This document shows positions 1 to 10,780 of a DNA stretch of 64,000 nt, in pieces. The DNA is from Atopsyche davidsoni (Eukaryota > Arthropoda > Insecta > Trichoptera > Hydrobiosidae), in contig JAILWY010000006.1 in the NCBI GenBank assembly GCA_022113835.1, positions 10,586,501-10,650,500 on the forward strand, read 5' to 3'. The notes under the pieces are model-generated. The model was not told the DNA's origin. It searched no databases and saw only the letters and a list, made by a program, of their open reading frames with translations. Each line of letters opens with the position of its first letter. Within the stretch, counting starts at the first letter, position 1. Both the position numbers and the translations under genes were made by a program.

Positions 1-29
1 AAATAAAAAAAACGTAATTGGACAAAATT

Positions 30-305
30 ATTTCGTTGTAAAAAATAGCAAAATTACATTTTTCCAACAATCTCTTTTTAATTTGAGGGACATTTTCCAT
101 TTTTTTATAACTTTGTATTCTTTTTTCACTTTGAGTTTATTATATTTTTTGCATGACTAGTTTAGACCAACAGACTTGGACATAACTAAACTGAGATGAT
201 GACCAAGTCTGTTTGGTCGAAACTAGTCATGCAAAAAATATAATAAACTCAAAGTGAAGAAAGAATATAAAGTTATCTTTATCTTTATAAAAAAATTATA
301 AAGCA
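30..305. repeat. Fold-back repeat, family A copy 1
   Basis: Two long inverted arms (about 30-184 and 205-300) surround a loop of about 20 bases. The inner 55 bases of each arm match almost perfectly, sharing GCAAAAAATATAATAAACTC. The outer part of the left arm, read in reverse, matches the downstream part of the copies at 4551 and 56148, including GTCCCTCAA. The inner edge of the right arm carries a hammerhead-like core at 195-223. No target duplication could be defined. It may be a non-autonomous fold-back element or a Penelope-related fragment; the class is unresolved. Confidence 0.7.
195..223 (+). ncRNA. Hammerhead-like motif (family A)
   Basis: GATGATGACCAA is followed by a loop, TTGGTC and GAAAC. 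GACCAA (201-206) pairs perfectly with TTGGTC (213-218), directly followed by GAAA (219-222). This resembles the hammerhead core CUGANGA-stem II-GAAA but has one extra T before the stem, so self-cleavage is doubtful. The same layout recurs at 4551 and 56148. Confidence 0.25.
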
Positions 306-1320
306 TAACAGAGAAATAAGCCTTCAATCAAAAATTGGATCATATTTTGATCAGACGTTTCCATGGTATATGTTCGTTATTTCTAACTTTGAGTTTCAAT
401 ATAAACCAATAACTGATAAAATATAACCTACTGTAGAAAAAATTAATCCGATTTCCAACTTTAACTTGTGAGCTCTTCAAGAAAACTTATTAAGTGTGTT
501 TATATTGTATATTCAGCGTATCGGTGTAGTGCAAGTCTGCAGAACGGAGCTTAACTTTTATATGGAAAACGTAAAAGTTTGTATCGATTCGCTTGGAAAT
601 ATGTTTGTTGTTGTTCTGAAAACACTCGAGGTTGCGTGCGGCGCCGGCGGGAGCGTCTCCGGGTTTCAGTGTCCGCGAAGGCTTTACTTTGTCATAAGTC
701 TAGCACGTGCAAATAATTCTAAAAACTAATGAAATTAAATCGCAAGGCCGCGGGGGAACGGGGGGCGGAACTTTTCAAATTGCCAAAGTTTTGCAAATCA
801 AAAATGACGCATACATACGCCATGATAAATAATGTTGGCAAATCGCTGTTGTCGCGAGTTGTTTCCGTGGGATCGGTTGCATGTTGAATATTGAAACATC
901 GTTTGTAAATAATATTAAAGTGAAGAATATTAAATATACAAAAAAACTTGAAAATCACGAAACACATTTATATTTCTAGAATAAAAGTGATATTTTCCAA
1001 AAAATATTTTTAACTTGTAAACTGTACTAAATTACACCTGACTTTGTGTAAGTGCTGTAGAAAGCAAATTTCAAAGTAAATAATTTTTGTGAATAGTTGA
1101 TGGGTTTATATGTTTTTCAACCCTATAAAAAAAAAAATTGTATTTAATCTTTTAAGATTTAGATTGACAAAACATTTTTATAGAATCTTGAAAACAATAT
1201 TTTTTCTCAACGTTCTTGCACTTGGCGTGCAAGCTTTTTTTTATACACCGGTAAAAACAATTCAATATAATATTTAGTTTATTGAATTTCGTTTTCATTA
1301 TTCTCACCAAAGAGCCCTAA
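306..1320. other. AT-rich non-coding stretch
   Basis: No gene or repeat is recognised. The short frames at 496-729 (+) and 719-967 (-) have no coding character. A GC-rich pocket lies at about 640-700. Confidence 0.5.
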
Positions 1321-1690
1321 ATGACAATTTAGAAGCACAATATCCGCGCAAGCCCGCCGCGAGGAAAATTCAAAACGGACCGAGCGAAACAAAACCACCC
1401 TTGCTCGCCGCACGTTTCAATTCCGGGAACCGCAATAACAATCGCACCCCGGAAATCAAAAAAACCCCATAGCGTTACTGTAAACGAGTATTTTCAGGTG
1501 TATTGCATTTCTTCTCAAAGCCCTGCGGTGCAAGTTTGTGTGGAAATTTATTCAGTCCGACGTCGAGGCAGACCGCTGGAGTAGCGGGACGATTGCGAAG
1601 TTGGTAATGGATGGGAACTTGCGGGGTCTTTGCACTGGCCGCAGACCTCCGACTGTGTAATGCACAATCGCATGTACACATACCAGTATA
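1321..1690. other. GC-rich islet
   Basis: A block much richer in G and C than its surroundings, with no convincing reading frame or splice sites. It could be a regulatory element or old exon; sequence alone does not decide. Just downstream, about 1706-1733, an AAGCTTTT-like unit repeats three times. Confidence 0.3.
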
Positions 1691-2300
1691 CTTTGTTGTA
1701 CTAGAAGCTTTTTAAGCTTTTCAAGCTTTTAGTTTGCCAGAATCCACAAAAATCGAAAGCGTGCACATCAAATGATATGCGATTTGATGATACTCTACTT
1801 GATTCAAAAATTTAAGATTTATCAAACTGAACGCAGCCGCTGTTGATTCTGAAGTCTTCCAACAATTTGAAATTAATTTTAATGAAAGCTAATAAATACT
1901 CTCGCACGTAGAAGCCATAAAATCTATTAAATATCAAATGTATCACAGTGCGTCATTTTTAGCGTCGATTAAATCAGCAGTTGTAAATATCTCTCGATTG
2001 GAATCCGTATAAAAATTCTACCTGTACAAAACTGGGTAAAAGAAAAGATCGCCCTGCAAGCAGGTACAATCTAGAAGTTGTGCAACGCTTGCGAATCAAT
2101 TTGTAGTTTTGTAGATTTATTTATTGAAATTGATTAATTCCAAACTACTAAATAAGACTTTCAGTTCAATATTCCCCGCTGTGATTGCTGCACTTTTACT
2201 AATTAAACCAATATTTAGAAACCTGTTATTCTTAACTGCGTCACGTGCGGTGTGACCTCTTCTCCGCAGTGTTTCATGAACGCTGGATCGTAGGAAGCGT

Positions 2301-2330
2301 GATTGGGGACCCTCAAGGGAGCCCCCAATC
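2301..2330. repeat. 30-bp near-perfect hairpin
   Basis: GATTGGGG and CCCCAATC arms enclose an inner CCCT-CA-AGGG dyad, giving an almost fully palindromic 30 bases. It lies in a GC-rich islet (about 2250-2400). Too compact and isolated to classify; a cruciform, a regulatory dyad or a transposon end are all possible. Confidence 0.6.
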
Positions 2331-2499
2331 AGGGTTCTCCGGCAGCTTCTTTTCAGGCCACCGCGGCTGTTTCCTACAAGGCTGAAGCGATAAAGGTAAA
2401 CGGTGGAAGAGCAGGCTAACATATTTTTAGTAAATATTGCATTTTAGCTTTAATAGCATAAGAAAATAAACTTATATATATGACGTAAAATTTTATATA

Positions 2500-3003
2500 C
2501 AGGTGTCCAAAAAGAGTATCGGGTGAATGTGAATAGTGACCGTTATTGCGATATGCTCCGAAAATTTTTGGGCCTTGAGTTGCAGGAGTTTCAAGGTTTC
2601 GACTCAAAAACGTGGTTCTTGATAATACATCCAATCAATTAATTGAAGCTGTTAACGAATTATTCCCTAATAAGGTCATTTCAAGTAGAGGTAACATCAA
2701 CTGGCCTCCCAGAAGCCCCGACCTTAGCCCTCTTGAATATTTCGTATGGGGATACCTTAAAAGTAGGGTTTATGAGAATAATCCGACGAACCTAACAGAA
2801 TTGAAACAAGCATCAGGTCAGAAATGGCTGCAATATTGAGGGCTATGTGTCAGCGTGTTATCAGCAATCTTTGTTCCAGATTAGAAGAGTGTCAGCAGCG
2901 TAACTGTCACCATTTGGATAACATTATCAAAAAAAAACTTGATTACTAGTAGTTTTTGTTTTACTGAACTAACAAACACCCGATACTCTCTTTGGACACC
3001 CTG
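2500..3003 (+). mobile_element. Deleted Tc1/mariner-type element, copy 1
   Basis: A 504-bp element flanked by TA at 2498-2499 and 3004-3005. The left inverted repeat (2500-2525) and right one (2977-3003) match over about 26 bases apart from one missing G and one substitution; the shared core is AGAGTATCGGGTG. Inside is only the C-terminal half of a DDE transposase reading left to right, so the N-terminal half with its DNA-binding domain and first catalytic Asp is gone. A related copy sits inverted at 51669-52217. The element cannot code for its own mobility. Confidence 0.9.
2612..2839 (+). pseudogene. Transposase C-terminal fragment, Tc1/mariner superfamily
   Basis: The 75-residue frame contains WPPRSPDLSPLEYFVWGYLK, the classic region around the third catalytic Asp of Tc1/mariner-type DDE transposases, followed by a KSRVY segment. 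The family normally has about 340 residues, so this is a remnant. Compared with the copy at 51832-52107 it has lost about 19 bases at the codons around the second catalytic Asp, and one base near 2815, which shifts the frame and ends it early after the LTELKQ region. It keeps the WPPR segment that the other copy has lost. The protein would be inactive; family membership is secure from the motif. Confidence 0.85.
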
Positions 3004-3005
3004 TA

Positions 3006-4550
3006 TTATTACTTTTATATTTAACTAAATTATATGGTTTATGACATGCATTGCAAGCTAGTGTCATGTCTGCTGTTATTGAACTGATTTATAAAGAAAA
3101 TGTGATCACAAATCACACTGCTCTTTTGAACTGTGACAAGCCTCGAAACATGTATTGGTAGCACCGAACATCCGATTACACATAATATCCCAATGCATAA
3201 TTTTGTTCATAAAAATAAGTTAGATGATATATTAATTTTAATGTCGCGCTTTCAGTATAAACTCTTATTTTTATATGACCCTTATTTTTTATATATATTC
3301 TTAGTCCGTACACCGCAGACTCCGATTGAGTCAAGTGTGTCCAACAACATCACCGCGGCTTACGTTGAGGTGGTTTTGTCTCTTTTGGCGGGCGGTTTTA
3401 ACGGAAGGCTCGAGGGGATGATCGCAAACAACCAAATCCTATAAAAACAAAGTTATCTGCAGAGTAAACTCACCCTCCTCCAGAGGGTGTGTGCCCACCT
3501 TCAGTGTCCCGACCACTGGGTAATCCGCACTATTATTAAATTAATCTGATTTTTTTTAATAATACAGCTTATGTTTACGCCCTAATGATTATGCAGAGTA
3601 AATATTTTACCTGCGCAAAGAATAAGCGTTAAAGGTCGTAGACTTTTTAAAAATGTATATAGGATTATTATTACCTTATTATATTAAAATATTATAGATT
3701 TATTTATTAAAATAAACAAGCAAAAATAAATAGAAGAATTATTTGCATTTTAATATAAATGGAGATATTGGCGGGTTTTACTGTAAAATAATAAAAAAAA
3801 CAAATTTAAAACAGCATCCTTTCTATACATGAGGGGGAAATCATGCGAGTTTATTTAATAATAATTACTTGTCTGGTATTTCAAAATGTTTTGAAATTAA
3901 TTTGCGTCATTGTACATCATAATTATAACAAACGTTTTTCATCACATATGTTTGTGGTTACCATTGCGAATAGCAGAACCGGGGACCACAGACGTTGCTG
4001 TAGTTCAACTTGTCAAAATCAGTGACGTTCAATCAACCGTTATATTAATTAGTGTTTGGCAGGTGCAATTGATTCGTGTTTGTATAATATTGCGAATGCA
4101 ATGGACGCACAGGTGCATCCGGCAGAAGCTGTTTGTTGCAGCTTCACAGCGTCCCTTTGTACCCTAATTCTGGTTTCTTGTTTACGATTGAAATTTCCAA
4201 CTATTCCTCGAATAACAGCTGTACGCAAATTGGTCAAAACTCTAGACCGCACCCTCCTATGTCAGGTACAATTGATTTGGGTATCCTTTGGGTGTTGAAA
4301 GGAGCATTTCAATTTAACTATAAAAGATTTCTATCTTCAACGAATACGTTGAAACATATACGTGTTGATTTAATTATATTAGTTTAAACTTAAATTTGCT
4401 TAAACGATTTTGCTATTTGCGGACTTGAACAGGTTCTCTTTTTCAACGTTAAGAACCTTCTTTATATTACAAGTTCAAGACGCACCGCATTGAGTTAATT
4501 TAAAATAATTATGCATAACTGAACTGATAACTAATAGTTTAATTATGCAT
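3006..4550. other. Non-coding, weak internal duplication
   Basis: No gene is recognised. The frame at 3133-3444 (+) covers a GC-rich pocket (3310-3430) but resembles no known protein. Two related segments, near 4063 and 4264, both read CAGGT(G/A)CAATTGATT, suggesting an old duplication of about 200 bases. Confidence 0.4.
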
Positions 4551-4735
4551 CTGATGATGACCAAGTCTGTTTGGTCAAAACTAGTTATGCAAAAAATATA
4601 ATAAACTCAAAGTTAAGAAAGATTACAAAGTTACCTTTATCATTATAAAAAATGGATCTTCACCAATCAAATGCCTTGTCCCTCAACAAGATAAAATAAT
4701 CGTTGTTAGCAAAAACGTGACTTTATTTTCTGATC
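4551..4735 (+). repeat. Family A repeat, copy 2 (single arm)
   Basis: It starts with CTGATGATGACCAAGTCTG and follows the right arm of the repeat at 30-305, then continues through AATGGATCTTCACCAA and TTGTCCCTCAACAAGA, also present at about 56254-56287. The left arm seen in copy 1 is absent or decayed. The hammerhead-like stem here is GACCAA (4559-4564) with TTGGTC (4571-4576); the following GAAA has mutated to AAAA. Confidence 0.7.
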
Positions 4736-4849
4736 TCTATGTTATTTTAGGTACCTTGTGTATATATGAGCATCACAGACATTTAGTTCGTTTAAAACTT
4801 GAAATTACAAAAACGGCCTTCCGCAGTTGCTGCCAGCGCTTTGCAGGTA

Positions 4850-5150
4850 ATATGAAAAGTTGTCGCAAGCTAATGCTTTATGTTTTTTGCCTATGATGTC
4901 CCGAAGGCACTAAAGCTGGCGGCATAAGGGGACGAAGCCTCGAGTTTGCCGCGCCACCCTTAAAATGCCTTTCGTAAGTAATCACCGCAGTTTGTGGAGT
5001 GTAATGTCGAATTAAACTTCCCCAGTGGCTTTCGAGGAAAAGAATTGGGTCAGACTCTCGTTTTTTTCAGCCTCGCTTGCAGTAGAAATTTTTGTCGCGC
5101 TGATCCCAATCGCCTTTCAAGACGCTGAAGCAGCTTAGCTTGAATGAAAA
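4850..5150. other. GC-rich islet
   Basis: Mixed-composition sequence inside AT-rich flanks. It contains a pyrimidine-rich CTCGTTTTTTTCAG acceptor-like string near 5058-5071, but no supported exon follows. Possibly regulatory. Confidence 0.25.
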
Positions 5151-5266
5151 CTTTTCCGACTCTACTTTATTTGAAACTATAAAAATAAAATAATAATAAT
5201 GACGATTAGATTTTACATGTAAATTTAGATTTATGGTGAGTTAAGTTTTAAATTTAAGTGTCCAAC

Positions 5267-5298
5267 GTTTCAGTCTCAGTACTGGAGTCATCTTCAGA
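5267..5298 (-). ncRNA. Hammerhead-like motif, degenerate
   Basis: On the minus strand the order is TCTGAAGATGACTCC, a short loop, then GAGACTGAAAC. The layout matches the other CTGAAGA-stem-GAAAC motifs in this window, though the stem is imperfect. Probably the end of a decayed repeat. Confidence 0.2.
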
Positions 5299-5302
5299 TA
5301 TC

Positions 5303-6300
5303 TACAAAAGCATAGTAATAATACTACTTATTTAGGGCTGTGCAGTTTTTTTGGCTAAAAAAACTATAGATACAAAAAATACGCGTAAAAAAACAAACAA
5401 AAAGATTGACAAAAAGCGACTTCAAGATTGAAAAAACTACTGTTTTCAAAATATAATGAAAATCTAAGCGAATAATACACACTGAGATTTAATTTTTACA
5501 CAAATCAAATGCTGACACCCATTTCTATAAAAAAAAATTTTTTTTAATTTGCTGCTTATTAAAACAACTACTAAAATATTCTCACTATTAGTAATTAACA
5601 TTATTTTTCTTTTGTTTCAGGTACAAAAAATTACAACTGGTCCATCTTTGGGTGACTAATACTTTGATACAGCATCTATCATAAAATGAAAAAAAAAACA
5701 CGGTAAGAGATTTAAATAACAAAAAGGGCGGATTGTCGACAATAGGTGCAAGATTTATTTAAATATTTTGACCAGATTATCTAGTAATTGTTATGCCACA
5801 ATTATTAGAATTTAAATTATTAAAAACGCTTATTTTCATTATTCGTCTATTGTAGTTTCGCTGCAAACTGCATGCACTGGTGTGTTATTATACCTGTCAA
5901 AACTAAGAAATATGCTAGAGTTCATTTATCAGTGTTACAGGGGAGGAAGAAATTCCTGACGTCGTCCATATTTCTAAATAAGCCCAGTACTGAATTCTAG
6001 ACTAGCTTACGCCGACTTATGAAAGGGTTCCCATTAGGGTAAATAAATAATGATAACTATAAAAAATACCGAAGACACTTCCTGTTATAACTAAGAGTCA
6101 AAAGTTTCATATTATAAAAAAATAAATTATTATTAAATAAAGTTAGCTTCCAGGATTCTACCACATTGCAACTTTTACTATTGTTGTCATCTTCAAAACT
6201 TTAAAAGCACAAAATGACGTGGCTGAAAAACACCCAAGAATATACTATAAACATATTTTAGGTTAAAAGAGGCGTGTTACAAAAAAAAATATCGCTTAAC
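5303..6300. other. AT-rich non-coding stretch
   Basis: Nothing recognised. A strong acceptor-like tract (TTTTTCTTTTGTTTCAG, ending near 5620) is followed by a frame that closes after about a dozen codons, so no exon is claimed. Confidence 0.45.
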
Positions 6301-6660
6301 AAATATTCTGCCGCTCTCTTCATCTTCCACCCTCTCAGTGGAGACTAAGTACTCAGTAATAGGGACTTTAGTTCTTTTCCAATAGCGAGGAGACCGGAAG
6401 CGAGCGGTGACTTGCACAATTTTGAACGTAATACTTCAAGGCTTCACCGGGACTTCACAGTGCGGGGGGAGGAGGCTTTCAGGGGCACGGAGTGGCCGGA
6501 GATAGGGGTGCGGATGTGCCTCGCCTTCAGATGGCTGACTTGTGTTTTTGTTGGGGATGATTCGAGACCCAAACCAATTACCGACACCCTATCAATTCTG
6601 GCCAAAACAACGCGATATGAACTGAGCGGCGTATCTGAATTTAAGACTACTATTCTTTAA
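6301..6660. other. GC-rich islet
   Basis: An islet centred at 6380-6560 with an 82-codon frame (6412-6660, +) that has no recognisable domain or codon bias. Most likely non-coding. Confidence 0.3.
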
Positions 6661-8560
6661 CAAATTTAATTATCCCCTCCGCAATTAAAATACTATAGAC
6701 ACAAATTTTCTTATATTTTTAACACTAAGCCAAAACATACATTGCTTTTCAGATCAAAATCTAAAAAAGACCCTTCCTCTACACTACAACATTATATGAA
6801 AATGCACTAGATTTGATTTGCATTAATGGATAAAACCAATTTTTTTTTTATATTTATAGTTTAATTAAAAATTATATTCATTAAATTTGAGATGTGCATA
6901 CAGTCTTTTAGGGTTTCAGGGCCGCGGAGGGTGCATCTCCTCGATCTCTCGCATTTTCCAGTTCTTTATGTTCCGGTTCGCGGGACCGGCCTGCTCTTAA
7001 TTCGCCAAGTCGACGCGGTAAATTATTCCAGAGCTTTCCAAGAGAACGATCAGTTATTCGCTCAAGAATTTGCGAAAGAAAATAAAGTTTCTGCTTATAT
7101 TACTTTTGCAAAGTTAATACGCGATAAGGAAAAATCTAACCTTAAAACAATTTAAAAAAAAAACATTGTGTTTAAAATTTACTTAACAGATTACTGATCG
7201 ATACAAAGTATTATATTTCACAAATATAATTTTATTTATTCATAAATGTTTTAGGTATTGAAATTTAAGTCAGTGCGTAATGATTATTTTAAATACTTTA
7301 GTTGAATTTTCTCAACTGTCTCAAACACATGCAGAGTACTTGTGGAATAATGTTATAAATAAATAAGAAAAAAACATAGTCATTTATAGTTTTCAGTAGT
7401 AAATTGTTTTTTGTCACCAAAAACAGAAATTAAAAAGAAGATTCCTCTTAAAAATAATTCATTTTTGGGTGTTAAACCATGTTTTTATTTTTTAACTTCC
7501 GATACTGGGGTTATCTACATTATTGAAATTTTTGCAATCAAATACATATAACATCGTTCGTAGCCGCATGAGATCGGTTTACATTACTTTTAATTTGATT
7601 TAAACCGTAGTTTTACTCATTACTAATATCAAAATTTTGACCGTAAGAACTATTATTTGTTGATGAACAGTATTGGCGATTGGCATGGCAAAGTCCCACA
7701 TCACAGATCAATGACAATATACTGATTTTACTGCCCGATTGAGCACATCATCGATTTCAATCTTCATAAAAACAACATGACGTGTATTTAAGTAATAATA
7801 TGATTACAATCGTTGCTGAAATGGCATTTCCATAATACATAATGCCCATTCATTTGCAATAGAATGCTTCCCCCTTCTGCAGTTCTTGAAGAACAAGAAC
7901 TCGTGACAAATACACTTGTATACATTCATCAGCAGAATCCAGCACTCTGCCCAACAACGCCATTATACATCCGTCTTCACTGTCAACGCTGCAGGCCGGA
8001 GAACCCACCGCACGCAATCTACCACACGCAATTCACCGATCGCCACTAAAGCGATTTAAGGCAAATTCTGTACAAACAAAAAATCAAAATATATTTTTAC
8101 GCACACTAAAATAATAAAAAAATAAAATGAGTATTAAATCACTAAAGTATCGCTTGTCATTGCACGAGCACATTTTTATTATTCATAAGATGTTGATTGA
8201 ATAAGAGTGTTTTATATGATCAAAAAAACCCAAACAAAACTTCCTTTTAAAGTTAATAAATATTGTAGCTTGCTTATTTGGTAAAAAAATTGGAGACTTC
8301 ATCATGTTTGATGCCATTCCACACGTGAAGTTAAAGCATAGGTCATTGCGTATTTTGTGTGGTATAAACCTGCGCCTGGTGTAGTACTATCTGAATATGT
8401 GGAAACGTGGAATTTGTAGCATGTAAAGGTTGACACGTACTAGATAACCTTTCAAGGCGTTAGCCTAATATATAACACTATCAACTACTTGTAGTCTCGA
8501 ATATACTATGAGCTTTTAAATGTTCAACGTGACGAGTTAAACTCTGAAATTATTGCGGTC
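6661..8560. other. Non-coding stretch
   Basis: No gene, repeat family or RNA is recognised. Small GC pockets occur at about 6905-7015 and 7960-8045. Confidence 0.45.
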
Positions 8561-8810
8561 GGTAGATTACGTTGGAGCAGATTGTGGACTCATCTCGCTT
8601 GTCATCGCCTTCTTCAGAATGCGCACAAATGACACAGGAGGGTGCCGGCGGAGCGGAGGTTACGTCACGGAAGTGGGCGTGCCCGGAAGTGGGAGAGCGG
8701 GACGGCGATAATGTCCTCTCCGCGCAGACATGCCGAGAATCTGAAAAGTGCCAGCCACCGGGAGAGTCGATACTCCAAGCTTTCCGTTTGAAAACACTGT
8801 GTCGTCTTAA
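8561..8810. other. GC-rich islet upstream of mariner relic
   Basis: Rich in G and C, with frames on both strands but no known motif. It ends shortly before a TA-rich tract (about 8861-8891) into which the mariner element inserted. Confidence 0.3.
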
Positions 8811-8891
8811 TTAGAAAAAAATCAGACTGATTCAGCCAAATCAACAAACACCTTGAAATATATATATAGTATATAAAAAAATATATATATA

Positions 8892-9643
8892 CGAGGGCGG
8901 TCTGGTAAGTTCTTAGCCTCACCGCCCGATGGTGCTAGTATCGCAAGAGAGATTTACTATCGTGTAGTACATTCTCGTAGATGGCTACTGTCAAAATTTC
9001 TGTTTAAGCGCAATTTGAAGGAGTTGGAATATGGATCCACTGGTACACACTAGAGACCAAGGAACAGTCGAAACAGTGGATTTCACCCGGCGAACGTGCT
9101 CCGAAGAAGGCGAAGACTGTCCTATCGGCCGGAAAGGTGATGGCCACCGTTTTCTGGGATTCATACGGTGTGATCTACATTGACTATCTAGAGAAGGGCA
9201 AAACGGTTATAGGAGTCTACTATGCCGAATTATTGGGCCGATTCGACGCCGAATTGCAGAGAAAACGGCTCCATTTGGCGAAGAAAAAAGTGCTCTTCCA
9301 CCATGACAACGCACCGGCTCACACCTCCGCCGTCGCCACGACCAAATTGATCGAATTGCACTACGAAATGCTCCCCCATCCACATTGCATTTTTTTTTGT
9401 TTCAATACTTGAAAATGTCACTCGCCGGGCGGAAATTTAAGTCGAATGAGGAGGTCATCGCCGCCACGGAGGCCTACTTTGCAGAACTCGTGAAAACGTA
9501 TTTTTCAGATGGATTAAAGAAGTTGGAGCTTCGCTGGGTCAAGTGTATCGAGCTAAAAGGAGACTATTTTGAGAAATAAATCGCCACTTTTCCAAAATTT
9601 GCGTTTTTCTTTTGTAGGCTAAGTTCTTATCGGATCGCCCTCG
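8892..9643 (+). mobile_element. Internally deleted mariner element
   Basis: A 752-bp element bounded by TA duplications (8890-8891, 9644-9645) and set in a TA microsatellite. The 28-base terminal repeats (8892-8919 and 9616-9643) start CGAGGGCG and end in TTAGCCT toward the interior, differing at about six positions. The interior holds two thirds of a mariner transposase gene with large deletions. An intact mariner is about 1.3 kb, so roughly 0.5 kb is missing. Confidence 0.92.
8981..9579 (+). pseudogene. Mariner transposase pseudogene
   Basis: An ATG at 8981 opens a frame that stops after eight codons (9005-9007). The same frame resumes at 9008 and runs to 9412 with mariner landmarks: an ETKEQSKQW block, KAKTVLSAGKVMATVFWDS, DYLEKGKT, and VLFHHDNAPAHTSA, which carries the second catalytic Asp. 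The TGDET block with the first Asp is altered to a VGIW string. After a LPHP tail the SPDLAPSD segment with the third catalytic Asp is deleted, and the sequence re-enters in another frame (9385-9579) with a KFKSNEEVIAATEAYF block and a terminal CIELKGDYFEK. It is therefore missing the N-terminal DNA-binding region and two of three catalytic Asp residues. Confidence 0.92.
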
Positions 9644-9645
9644 TA

Positions 9646-10400
9646 TATATATATATATATAGTATATCAAATGTAAAAAGAAAACAATAAAATCCGTCAT
9701 ATTTCCATTTTCCCGTTTAATAAAAACTTAAAGAACCGCTTAACCCTTCTGGTAATTTATTCCCCGCAGGTAGCGCTGACCAAATAAATTATCATCCCCT
9801 CGGCGCGGGGCGGTCGACTGTCATTTTACGAAAAAATACTAAACGCTTTGTTACGGATTTAATTATAATTAGAGAAACCCGTAAAAGCAGAGCGAGAATT
9901 ACATTTGTATAACAATTATCCGCATGATATGTTTTTGAATTAATTTTAAATGAAAAAAAGTGATTGACGTTTTGGGAGATTTAAAACCCTCATAACAACT
10001 ACTTTATATACTCCGTAACATATTTTTTTATATTAAGGTACGTCTGTAAAATAACATTATTATATCTTTTATTTTTAAAATTGTGAAATTACTTTTAGAC
10101 TTAAAAGTAAGAAAAAACCTAATGTCGATTAATTTTTAATTATTTATTTTACTGTTTACAACGACGGTGGAAGATTTCAGATATATCTGAAATTGTTTTT
10201 GATCAGTTTTATACCATGCTTGTTTTTCTACCAATTTCATATAATTCTTACAAATTAATATGCTATGTGAAAAACCTCCGACCACTCAGACTTGATATTA
10301 CAAAAATCCTATTAAGGCCCACCAAAGTTCCATCATGTCCTAACTGAATATTTTTAAAATGTGAGTGATGCTTTGCTGGTTTATTACGCTCGCACAATTG
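9646..10400. other. AT-rich non-coding stretch
   Basis: Begins with the continuation of a TA microsatellite (to about 9666). A GC pocket lies at 9765-9825. Nothing else is recognised. Confidence 0.45.
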
Positions 10401-10780
10401 AAAAAATAGAAATCAATTAAACGCCTCATACGACCTCATGTTTTGCTGAAATAAAATAAGCGTATATATTTTATTTAACCGGTTTTGATTTATTCCAGTG
10501 GTGTTTTGGAATATCAATTAAAAAAATCGTTTTCTGCTACAAACAATGGGCGGTGTCATGAATTCTACAACAGCGGATTTGCATTAACGCTTCCGCGTTT
10601 GGACAGAATTAAATGGAGTTAATTGACAGGCGGAGCCATTTAAAATCGACCAAAGTCGCGATTCGTTATTCGTGTGTCGTTAAAACTGTTCCCGTATTAA
10701 CTGTAAGCCATGTGTCAGTAATACAGTATTCATTCGCAATCGCATTAAGCCACCTGCATATCGCAACTGTTACCTGTAAA
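10400..10780. promoter_or_regulatory. Candidate conserved non-coding element
   Basis: High-complexity sequence of mixed composition with no open frame, containing homeodomain-type TAAT sites and a TTGACAGG motif of the Meis/Exd type near 10620. The regulatory role is an inference from composition and motif content only. Confidence 0.2.

Noticed and set aside
5604..5660. Exon after the strong TTTTCTTTTGTTTCAG acceptor-like tract
   Set aside because: The following frames close within a few codons and there is no composition change.
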